This document shows positions 16,938 through 24,672 of a stretch of DNA of 64,000 nucleotides, one piece after another. Below the pieces are notes generated by a model. The model ran no database searches. It saw only the letters and a list, made by a program, of their open reading frames with translations, and was not told the DNA's origin. The stretch comes from Phycisphaerales bacterium (GTDB taxonomy: Bacteria > Planctomycetota > Phycisphaerae > Phycisphaerales > UBA1924): the NCBI GenBank assembly GCA_020846975.1, contig JADLCX010000058.1, forward strand, positions 248,001-312,000, written 5' to 3'. The position numbers were made by a program, and so were the translations under genes. Position 1 is the first letter of the stretch. Each line of letters starts with the position of its first letter.

Positions 16938-17820
16938 GGGGTGGGTGTTGTACGCGGTCGCGGCGTTCGGGGGCGCGGCGACCGGTGCGTTCGGACAACA
17001 GGTGAACAAGCCGGCAGCGGCCGCCCCGCCGGTCAAGCCGGGAACCGTCGAGACAAAGCTTGAACCGTTCAGGCAGGAGATCCCCTCCGCCGCGTTCGCG
17101 ATCGAGATGGTTCCTATCGAGGGCGATGCGGACAAAAAGATCAAGCCGTTCTGGATAAGTCGGACCGAGCTCACGTGGGAAGCGTTTGATGTGTTTGTCT
17201 TCAAGCTGGATGCGCCGCCCGCGGACACCGGCGATGCGGGTCATGCGCCGGCGCCCGACAAGCCCTCCGAGCCGCCCGCGCCCGATGCGGTCACTCGACC
17301 AACCAAGCCCTACCTCCCGCCCGATCGCGGCTTCGGCCACGAGGGCTACGCGGCGATCAGCCTTTCGCACGCCAACGCGGCGGAGTTCTGCAGGTGGCTG
17401 AGCGAGAAGAGCAAGCGGAAGTTCCGGCTCGCGACCGAAGACGAGTGGGAACTCGCGTGCGGCCGGGCGCCCGATGACAAGGCGCTCACCGATTCGGCAT
17501 GGTTCGCCGCGAACGCCGAGGACAAGCCGCACCCGGTGGGCAAGAAAAGTCCCAATGCGCACGGGTTGCACGACATGCTCGGCAATGTTGCGGAATGGGT
17601 CGATGGGCGCGACGGGAAGCCGGTCGTCAAGGGCGGGCACTTCCGCGACAAGGCCGAAGCGCTGACGCCCAAAGCCCGAGAGCCCAACAACCGCGCGTGG
17701 AACGCCAGCGACCCGCAGATCCCCAAGAGCAAGTGGTGGCTCGCGGATGGACCGTTCATCGGTTTTCGCATCGTGTGCGAACCGACCGAGCGGACCCTCG
17801 ACGGCAAGCCGGGCAAGTGA
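16915..17820 (+). CDS. exported FGE/SUMF1-domain protein
   Basis: A 301-residue protein of the formylglycine-generating-enzyme-like fold. The N-terminus is a signal peptide (MGWVLYAVAAFGGAATGAFGQ). The start at 16915 has GGAG 8 nt upstream; 16936 is an alternative. Domain marks include FWISRTELTWEAFDVF, LSHANAAEFCRWLSEKS, RLATEDEWELACG, NAHGLHDMLGNVAEWV and GFRIVCEP. The pair of copper-binding cysteines of true FGEs is not evident, so it is probably a non-catalytic or differently acting member. An insertion rich in Pro and Ala sits near residues 100-135. It starts the sugar cluster and ends 12 bp before the next gene. Confidence 0.8.
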   Translation: MGSRRARMGWVLYAVAAFGGAATGAFGQQVNKPAAAAPPVKPGTVETKLEPFRQEIPSAAFAIEMVPIEGDADKKIKPFWISRTELTWEAFDVFVFKLDAPPADTGDAGHAPAPDKPSEPPAPDAVTRPTKPYLPPDRGFGHEGYAAISLSHANAAEFCRWLSEKSKRKFRLATEDEWELACGRAPDDKALTDSAWFAANAEDKPHPVGKKSPNAHGLHDMLGNVAEWVDGRDGKPVVKGGHFRDKAEALTPKAREPNNRAWNASDPQIPKSKWWLADGPFIGFRIVCEPTERTLDGKPGK

Positions 17821-17832
17821 AGGAGGCCGATC

Positions 17833-19257
17833 GTGTCGGAGCATCAGCAGCAGGGGTTTTCGCGCCGTGACTTTGTGAAAATCGCGGCGGCGGCGCCGCT
17901 TGTCGGTTCGATCCATTCCACCTCAGGGGCAGGGCGCGGCGCTGAGCAGGTCCTCGCGAACGGTCGTGCCTCAACCCCGGGCGGGCCCGAGTTCTTCGAC
18001 GCACCGACCATCCGAGGCAAGCCCCTGACCGGGCCGATCAAGGTCGGCGTGATCGGCTGCGGCGGCCGGGGCACCGGCGCGGCGGTGCAGGCGATGACTG
18101 CGGACCAGGATGTCATCCTGCACGCGATGGGCGATGTGTTTGCCGACCGACTCGAATCGAGCCTTGCGGGAATCACCGGCCACTTCGAGGATGCGGGCGA
18201 CGAACAGGGATCGGCGCGCATCCAGGTGCCCGCCGAGCGACGCTTCATCGGCTTCGATTCCTACCAGAAGGTCATCGACAGCGGCGTGGATGTTGTGCTG
18301 CTGACCGGCTATCCCCACTTCCGGCCCGAGCACCTGCGGGCCGCCGTGGCCGCGGGCAAACACGTGTTCGCCGAGAAGCCCGTCGCGGTGGATTCGCCGG
18401 GCATCCGCGGCGTGCTCGAGAGCGCGGCGATCTCCCGGAGCAAGGGCCTGGCCTGCCTGGTGGGGTTCTGCTGGCGATACCACGACGGCCTTCGCGGCGT
18501 GTTCGACCGGATCAACTCGCCGGACGGCGGCGGTATCGGCGAGGTCACGAGCGTCCACACCACCTACCACACCGACACGCTCAGCAAGCGGCCGCGCAAG
18601 CCCGAGTGGAGCGACATGGAGTTCCAGCTCCGCAACTGGTGGCATTTTGCGTGGGCGTCCGGCGACCACATCGTCGAGCAGGCGATCCATTCCATCGACC
18701 GGCTCTCGTGGGCCATGAACGACCGGCTGCCCTTGAAAGTCACCTGCCTCGGTGGGCGGGCCGCGCGCAACGGGCCGGAGCACGGCAACGTCTTCGACCA
18801 CTTCGCGGCCGTTTACGAGTACGAGGGCGGCCTGCGGGCCTACCACACATGCCGCCAGATCGACGGCTGCCCCAACGATAACTCCGACTACGTGTTCGGC
18901 ACCAAGGGGCAGGCGGTGGTCAACGGCTGGGTGCCGACGCTCTCGCTCCGGGACCTCCGCGGCAAGGAGTTCTGGAAGTACACACCCGCGGCCGACATCT
19001 CCGGGCGCGACATGTACCAGAACGAGCACAACGCCCTGTTCGCCTCGCTCCGCGCGGGGACGCCGATCAACGACCTGGAGCGGGGCGCGCACAGCACGCT
19101 CATGTCGATCATGGCCCGGCAGGCGGCGTACACCGGGCAGGTCATCACCTGGAAGCAGGCGATGGAAGGCCAGGAACGGCTCGGACCGGAGCGGTACGAG
19201 TTTGGCCCGTACCAGGCCGCGCCCGTCGCGATCCCGGGCCGAACCAAGTTCGTGTGA
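17833..19257 (+). CDS. Tat-exported Gfo/Idh/MocA-family oxidoreductase, copy 1
   Basis: A 474-residue NAD(P)-binding oxidoreductase, presumably acting on sugars or inositols. The twin-arginine signal is SRRDFVK near residue 10 followed by AAAAPLVG. The Rossmann motif is VGVIGCGGRGTGAA, and the family motif FAEKPVAVDSPG holds the conserved Lys-Pro. A Tat signal fits export of a folded protein with its cofactor already bound. The GTG start follows GAAGGAGG closely. The next gene overlaps by 4 bp. It is a distant paralogue of the gene at 21219. Confidence 0.88.
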   Translation: MSEHQQQGFSRRDFVKIAAAAPLVGSIHSTSGAGRGAEQVLANGRASTPGGPEFFDAPTIRGKPLTGPIKVGVIGCGGRGTGAAVQAMTADQDVILHAMGDVFADRLESSLAGITGHFEDAGDEQGSARIQVPAERRFIGFDSYQKVIDSGVDVVLLTGYPHFRPEHLRAAVAAGKHVFAEKPVAVDSPGIRGVLESAAISRSKGLACLVGFCWRYHDGLRGVFDRINSPDGGGIGEVTSVHTTYHTDTLSKRPRKPEWSDMEFQLRNWWHFAWASGDHIVEQAIHSIDRLSWAMNDRLPLKVTCLGGRAARNGPEHGNVFDHFAAVYEYEGGLRAYHTCRQIDGCPNDNSDYVFGTKGQAVVNGWVPTLSLRDLRGKEFWKYTPAADISGRDMYQNEHNALFASLRAGTPINDLERGAHSTLMSIMARQAAYTGQVITWKQAMEGQERLGPERYEFGPYQAAPVAIPGRTKFV

Positions 19258-21152
19258 GCGAGCGTCACGGAAGTTCCATGATCCTGCAATGCTCGAGGTT
19301 GTTCATCTCTTGCGTAGTGCTCGCCGCGCTCTGGCTCGCACCCGGCGTGCTCGCGGGTTCGTTCGCGCCGGACAAGTCCCGGTACGCACAGCCCGCGACA
19401 AGCGTTTCGCCCGACGATCGAATGGCCTGGTGGCGCGAGGCGAGGTTCGGGATGTTCATCCACTGGGGCCTCTACGCCGTGCCCGCGGGCGATTGGAACG
19501 GCAAGACCTGCGGCGGACCGAGCGAGTGGATCATGCAGTCGCTCAAGATCCCCGTCTCCGAGTACAAGAAGTTCGCGCCCGAGTTCAACCCGACCAAGTA
19601 CGACCCGAAGGCCTGGGCACGGATTGCGAAGGATGCGGGTTGCAAGTACGTCGTCATTACCAGCCGCCACCACGACGGGTTCTGCCTTTGGGATTCCAAG
19701 GTCAGCGAGTGGGACGTCATGGCGACTCCGTGGAAGCGGGACTTGCTCAAGCCGCTCGCCGAAGCCTGCCGCGCCGAAGGGCTGAGGTTCGGGCTCTACT
19801 ACTCGATCCTCGATTGGCGACACCCCGACTACACACCCCGCCGTGCGTGGAACGATGAGCCGCTGCCGCCCGACGGCGCGAGGTTCGACCGTTTCGTGGA
19901 GTACGTGCAGGCGCAGGTCGAGGAGATCATCACCGCCTACGACCCCGACATCCTGTGGTTCGATGGAGAATGGGAGGACACCTGGAGGACGGCCCACGGC
20001 GAGTCTCTCGAAGCCCTCTGCCGAAGACTCAAGCCGGACATCATCGTCAACAACCGTGTCGGCAAGGCTCGCGACGACATGGCCGGGCTGAACAAGCCGG
20101 GTGTCAAGAGCCTGGGCGACTTCTGCACGCCCGAACAGGAAGTCCCGTCGCGCGGCCTGCCGGGGGTCGATTGGGAGTCGTGCATGACGATGAACGACTC
20201 GTGGGGCTTCAAGCGGTCCGACAAGAACTGGAAGGACTCCGAACGTCTGATCCACACGCTCTGCGAGATCGCGGGCAAGGGCGGCAACTACCTGCTCAAC
20301 GTCGGCCCGACCGCCGAGGGCGAGATCCCGCCCGAGAGCATCGAGCGGCTCCGCGCGATGGGCGCCTGGCTCAAGGTCTACGGCACCTCGATCTACGGGA
20401 CGACCGCCGGCCCGTTCAGGAGCACGCCGTGGGGCGCGGCGACGCAGAACGGCAACTCGATCTACCTGCATATCTTCGACTGGGTCCAGGGGGCGATGAT
20501 CGACCTGACCGCTCTGAAGTCGCCGTTCAAGGCCCGTGAAATGCAGAACGGGTCGGGCGTGCTGACAATGAAGGTCGATGATCAAGTGACCGCTGGGCCT
20601 CGCCGTCCTGATGCCAAAGCATCGGCGCGGGTTCCGGACCGAACTCGGTTGGTGCTGACCAAGCCGCCGGACGGTGTTCACACACCCGTGATCGAACTGC
20701 GGTGCGAAGAGCGGCCGCGCATCGTCGAACCCCGACCTTCTCTCGGCGCCGATGGTTCGCTCACCCTTCCCGCGATCGATGCCAAACTGGCGCCGCCGGC
20801 GAAGGTCGAGCGGATCGGCGGCAAGCCCAACATCGGCTTCTGGACCAGCCCGCGAGCGACCGCCGTATGGGAAGTCGAACTCCCCACGGGCAGGTACGCG
20901 GTCGAACTGGAGTTGTCGTGCACGCCCGAGGCCGCCGGCAACACCTTCCGCGTCCGCGTCGGCGCCGACGACCGCGCGGCGATCTCCGGGACGGTCAAGT
21001 CCACCGGTGGCTGGGACAGGTTCGAGACGATCCGCGTCGGCGAACTGACCGTGGAAGAGGGAGGAAGGCTGGAGGTGACGGTCGGCGCGGTGGGCAACCT
21101 CGCCGGCGGCCTGATGAACCTCCGTTCGGTGAAACTGTCCCAGGTGAAGTAG
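19254..21152 (+). CDS. alpha-L-fucosidase, GH29
   Basis: A 632-residue exported glycosidase that removes terminal alpha-L-fucose with retention of configuration. The GTG start overlaps the previous stop by 4 bp; an ATG at 19278 would still keep the signal peptide (LFISCVVLAALWLAPGVLAG). GH29 marks are RFGMFIHWGLYAVPAG, SRHHDGFCLWDSK, LRFGLYYSILDW, and DILWFDGEW with the nucleophile Asp237. The C-terminal ~150 residues look like a beta-sandwich accessory domain. Placement between two exported oxidoreductases suggests fucose-containing polysaccharides (for example algal fucans) as the source material; that is inference. Confidence 0.88.
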   Translation: MSERHGSSMILQCSRLFISCVVLAALWLAPGVLAGSFAPDKSRYAQPATSVSPDDRMAWWREARFGMFIHWGLYAVPAGDWNGKTCGGPSEWIMQSLKIPVSEYKKFAPEFNPTKYDPKAWARIAKDAGCKYVVITSRHHDGFCLWDSKVSEWDVMATPWKRDLLKPLAEACRAEGLRFGLYYSILDWRHPDYTPRRAWNDEPLPPDGARFDRFVEYVQAQVEEIITAYDPDILWFDGEWEDTWRTAHGESLEALCRRLKPDIIVNNRVGKARDDMAGLNKPGVKSLGDFCTPEQEVPSRGLPGVDWESCMTMNDSWGFKRSDKNWKDSERLIHTLCEIAGKGGNYLLNVGPTAEGEIPPESIERLRAMGAWLKVYGTSIYGTTAGPFRSTPWGAATQNGNSIYLHIFDWVQGAMIDLTALKSPFKAREMQNGSGVLTMKVDDQVTAGPRRPDAKASARVPDRTRLVLTKPPDGVHTPVIELRCEERPRIVEPRPSLGADGSLTLPAIDAKLAPPAKVERIGGKPNIGFWTSPRATAVWEVELPTGRYAVELELSCTPEAAGNTFRVRVGADDRAAISGTVKSTGGWDRFETIRVGELTVEEGGRLEVTVGAVGNLAGGLMNLRSVKLSQVK

Positions 21153-21218
21153 ACTGTGTGTCGCGGATTGTTCTTTGTTGGCGGGGAGCGGGGCGTGGGC
21201 AAGCCAGGAGCAGACGCA

Positions 21219-22565
21219 ATGACCCGTTCGAGCATGACACGTGGTGCGCTGGATCGTCGTGAGTTCGTCAAGCTCTCCGGATTCGCGGCCGGCGCGGGTG
21301 CCGGGCTTGTTCTCGGGACCGGTTCCGCGGCCGGGTTCTTGCCCGCAAGATCAGCGGGCCGGATCAAGGTCGGCGTCATCGGCTGCGGCGGCCGCGGCAC
21401 GGGTGCGGCGGTGAACTGTCTCGACGCCTCGCCCGATGTCGAGGTCATCGCCCTGGCCGATGCTTTCAAGGACCGTCTCGACAGCTCTCGCGCCGAACTG
21501 TTGAACCAGGACGGACTCAAGGACCGCGTGAAGATCGCGGATGCCCACTGCTTCGTCGGCTTCGACGCCTACAAGCAACTGCTGGCGTCCGCCCCGGTCG
21601 ATCTGGTCATCCTGGCCACACCTCCCGGCTTCAGGCCGATCCACTTCGCCGCCGCCGTCGAGGCCGGCAAGCACGTGTTCATGGAGAAGCCCGTTGCCGT
21701 CTGCCCCGCGGGTGTGCGGGTGGTCATCGACGCGGCCAAGCGGGCCAAGGAAAAGAACCTCAGCGTCGTGGCGGGCACGCAGCGGCGGCACGAGAAGAGC
21801 TACCTCGAGACCATGAAACGGCTCGAAGACGGCGCGATCGGCGCGATCGTCGCCGCTCGCTGCTTCTGGAACCAGGGCGGTCTGTGGATGAACCGCCGAA
21901 AGCCCGAGTGGTCCGACACCGAGTGGCAACTCCGCAACTGGCTCTACTTCACGTGGCTCTCCGGCGACCACATCTGCGAGCAGCACGTGCACAACCTCGA
22001 TGTCATGAACTGGGGCCTCGATGCCACCCCCGTCAAGTGCACGGCGATGGGCGGGCGACAGGTCCGCACCAGCCCGGATTACGGCCACATCTTCGACCAC
22101 TTCTCCGTCGATTTCGAGTACGCCGGGCGCGAGGGTCAGCGCGGCGGCGCGCCGATCTTCGGCCTCAGCACCTGCCGGCAGATCGAGGGGTGCGCCTCGG
22201 GGGTTTTCGAGCAGTTCACCGGCACCGAGGGCTCGTGCAGCGTCTGGCCCGGCGGCGGCGAGATCAAGAGCGCGAAGGCCGGCGCATCCTGGAAGTTCGA
22301 GGGCGGCGAGCCCGACCCCTACACCGACGAGCACCGCTTCCTCATCGATTCGATCGTCAACAGCAAGGCCCACAACGACGGCGTCCGCATCGCCCAGAGC
22401 ACGCTGACCGCGATCATGGGCCGCATGAGCGCGTACACCGGAAAAGCCGTTACGTGGGATCAGGCGATGAACAGCAAGCTCTCCCTGCTCCCGTCAGAGA
22501 GCCTGCAGTTGGGGCCGATGGAGACGCCCGCGATAGCCCTGCCCGGCAAGACGCCGTTGGTATGA
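21219..22565 (+). CDS. Tat-exported Gfo/Idh/MocA-family oxidoreductase, copy 2
   Basis: A 448-residue paralogue of the gene at 17833. ATG 21219 is chosen because AGGAG (21206-21210) sits 8 nt upstream. The Tat signal is DRREFVKLSGFAAGAGAG, the Rossmann motif is VGVIGCGGRGTGAA, and the catalytic-region motif is FMEKPVAVCPAG. It ends LPGKTPLV, like copy 1 (IPGRTKFV). As in copy 1, export before sugar oxidation is implied. The substrate is unknown. It lies 66 bp after the fucosidase stop and is probably in the same operon. Confidence 0.88.
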   Translation: MTRSSMTRGALDRREFVKLSGFAAGAGAGLVLGTGSAAGFLPARSAGRIKVGVIGCGGRGTGAAVNCLDASPDVEVIALADAFKDRLDSSRAELLNQDGLKDRVKIADAHCFVGFDAYKQLLASAPVDLVILATPPGFRPIHFAAAVEAGKHVFMEKPVAVCPAGVRVVIDAAKRAKEKNLSVVAGTQRRHEKSYLETMKRLEDGAIGAIVAARCFWNQGGLWMNRRKPEWSDTEWQLRNWLYFTWLSGDHICEQHVHNLDVMNWGLDATPVKCTAMGGRQVRTSPDYGHIFDHFSVDFEYAGREGQRGGAPIFGLSTCRQIEGCASGVFEQFTGTEGSCSVWPGGGEIKSAKAGASWKFEGGEPDPYTDEHRFLIDSIVNSKAHNDGVRIAQSTLTAIMGRMSAYTGKAVTWDQAMNSKLSLLPSESLQLGPMETPAIALPGKTPLV

Positions 22566-22666
22566 TTTCAACGAGCCGCGCACGAAGCGAGCGGTCGGTC
22601 GAGAATATGGGGATGGGGGCGTACGAACCCTGCGCCCAAGCGTGAACGCACGCAGAGAGGCCGGAT

Positions 22667-23569
22667 ATGAACCGCAGGCAGTTTGTCGGAGCGACCGCCG
22701 CGGCCGTCGCGTTGAGTTCGAGGGCCGATGGCCGTGCCGCCCGCGGCGCGGGCGGGATGCAGCCCGCGGGAATCGCAGAGGATCAGGGCCCGCCTTCGCT
22801 CAAGGGCCGCGTCAAGCACTCCGTCTGTCGCTGGTGCTACGGCGGCATGAAGCTCGATGACCTCTGCGAGCGAGCCAGGGCCATCGGCATCGGCTCGGTC
22901 GAACTGCTGACCGAGAAGGAATGGCCGACCGCCAAGGCCCGCGGCCTCGAATGTGCCGTCGCCATGGGTCCGACCCAGATCGGCAAGGGCCTCAACAAGC
23001 CGGAGCACCATCAGGCCGCGATCACCGAGGGCGAGCGCATCCTGCGGCTCATCAAGGACGCGGGTTTCGCGACCATGCCCCACTTGATCGTCTTCAGCGG
23101 CAACCGCGAGCCCGGTCTGTCCGATGCCGATGGCCTGAAGAACTGCGCCGACGCTCTGCGCCGCCTCGTGCCGACCGCGGAGAAACTCGGCATCACCATC
23201 ATCATGGAACTGCTCAACAGCAAGGTGGACCACAAGGGCTACATGTGCGACCGCACGCCCTGGGGCGTCGAGCTCGTGCAGAAGGTCGGTTCGCCGCGGT
23301 TCAAGCTCCTCTACGACATCTACCACATGCAGATCATGGAGGGCGATGTCATCCGCACGATCACCGACAACTCCGACTCCATCGCCCATTTCCACACCGG
23401 CGGAGTACCCGGCCGCAACGAGATCGACCAGCGGCAGGAACTCAACTACCGCCGCATCATCGAGGCGATCGTGGACAAGGGCTACACCGGCTGGATCGGG
23501 CAGGAGTTCATCCCCACCGGCGATGCGATGCTGGAACTGGCCAGCGCGGTCAGAATCTGCGACGTGTGA
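22667..23569 (+). CDS. exported sugar phosphate isomerase/epimerase-like TIM barrel
   Basis: A 300-residue protein of the xylose isomerase-like TIM-barrel superfamily, close in look to hydroxypyruvate isomerase (Hyi). The start codon leads straight into a Tat-like signal (MNRRQFVGATAAAVAL). Metal-site regions are IIMELLNSKVDHKGY, LLYDIYHMQIMEGD, HFHTGGVPGRNEID and WIGQEFIP. These suggest a divalent-metal isomerase acting on a sugar or keto acid, outside the cytoplasm here. It is the last gene of the 16915-23569 cluster, 101 bp after copy 2. Confidence 0.82.
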   Translation: MNRRQFVGATAAAVALSSRADGRAARGAGGMQPAGIAEDQGPPSLKGRVKHSVCRWCYGGMKLDDLCERARAIGIGSVELLTEKEWPTAKARGLECAVAMGPTQIGKGLNKPEHHQAAITEGERILRLIKDAGFATMPHLIVFSGNREPGLSDADGLKNCADALRRLVPTAEKLGITIIMELLNSKVDHKGYMCDRTPWGVELVQKVGSPRFKLLYDIYHMQIMEGDVIRTITDNSDSIAHFHTGGVPGRNEIDQRQELNYRRIIEAIVDKGYTGWIGQEFIPTGDAMLELASAVRICDV

Positions 23570-23585
23570 TGCGACCCGCGCCGGT

Positions 23586-24311
23586 TCACGCGAACGCGAC
23601 GCGGTTCGTCAGCACGCCGATCCTCTCGATCTCCACCTCGATCACGTCCCCGTGCTTGAGGTACTCCGGCGGTGTCCGCGCCATCCCCACGCCGCTCGGC
23701 GTCCCCGTCAGGATCACAGTTCCCGGCAGCAGCGTCATGCCCCGGCTCAGGTCGCTGATCAGCGTCGCCACGTCGAAGATCATCTCACCTGTCGAAGCAT
23801 CCTGCACGGTCTTCCCGTTCACTCGCGTCCTCAGCCGCAGCGCGTTCGGGTCCGGAATCTCCGCCGCGGCCACGACGCGCGGGCCCAGCGGGCAGAATGT
23901 GTCGAACGACTTGCCGCGGAAGAACTGCCCGCCCGAGCCGGACTTCTGCCACCACCGCGCCGAGACATCGTTCGCGCAGCAATACCCAAGCACGCAAGTC
24001 AGCGCATCCGACTTGCCGATGTCGCGGACCCGCTTCCCGATCACGACCGCCAGTTCGCCCTCAAAGTCCACCTGTTCCCGGTCCTGACAGACCTTCGGCA
24101 CCACGATCGTGTCCCCATCCAGGCACGCCGCGGCCGCGTTCTTGGTGAAGACCATCGGAGCATCGGGAACGGCCGCGCCCTGCTCCTTGGCATGCTCCGC
24201 GTAGTTGCGCCCGATCCCGAGGATGTGCAGGAGCGGGAGCGGGGCGGTGGAGGTGCTCTCCCCTGAAGAGGTGAAAACGCTGACGCCGGAAGCGGATTTC
24301 AAGAGGTGCAT
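23586..24311 (-). CDS. fumarylacetoacetate hydrolase-family protein
   Basis: A 241-residue enzyme of the FAH superfamily, which hydrolyses, decarboxylates or hydrates diketo acids using Mg or Mn. The start at MHLLKSASG fits the family; frames upstream have no coding look. Motifs are GIGRNYAEHAKE, VDFEGELAVVIGKR (metal-binding Glu residues), CANDVSARWWQ, and the C-terminal LTGTPSGVGMARTP. Related members act on aromatic-ring or sugar-acid breakdown products such as 2-keto-3-deoxy sugars. Its convergent position beside the sugar cluster makes a sugar-acid role plausible but unproven. Confidence 0.85.
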   Translation of the reverse strand: MHLLKSASGVSVFTSSGESTSTAPLPLLHILGIGRNYAEHAKEQGAAVPDAPMVFTKNAAAACLDGDTIVVPKVCQDREQVDFEGELAVVIGKRVRDIGKSDALTCVLGYCCANDVSARWWQKSGSGGQFFRGKSFDTFCPLGPRVVAAAEIPDPNALRLRTRVNGKTVQDASTGEMIFDVATLISDLSRGMTLLPGTVILTGTPSGVGMARTPPEYLKHGDVIEVEIERIGVLTNRVAFA

Positions 24312-24408
24312 GGGTGTCGGTTGCTGTCGGTTGAAGATGGGAAAGAGGCGGTATCTGGGCTGGATGCCGGGCTTTGCGCAAGATTGACGCAACGGATCGC
24401 CCGTCGGG

Positions 24409-24436
24409 TTGTCGGACGGGTACGGTAAGATATCCT
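24409..24436 (+). promoter_or_regulatory. possible promoter of the lamin-tail/GACC-repeat protein
   Basis: TTGTCG (24409-24414), a 16-nt spacer and TATCCT (24431-24436), giving a long 5' leader of about 230 nt. The 24312-24672 divergent gap otherwise shows only the AAGGAG at 24658-24663. Confidence 0.35.
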
Positions 24437-24672
24437 AGAGCAGAGTCTGAGGATGCCGGTTCGTAGAGGTTTGAGCGTGCCACGAACACCCCGGCGGCGG
24501 TGAGTTCAGAGCGGAGCCGTACGCGGCGGGTGTGCACGCGGTTTTTGCAGATTCCGGGATCGGTTGTTGCTGCGAAGAACCTGCGGTCCGGGACCGCTGT
24601 TTCGGTGGGGCGGGTTGTCGAAACTGTGTGCGTGTAAAGACCCCAGAGGATTGAACGAAGGAGTAGATGCGT

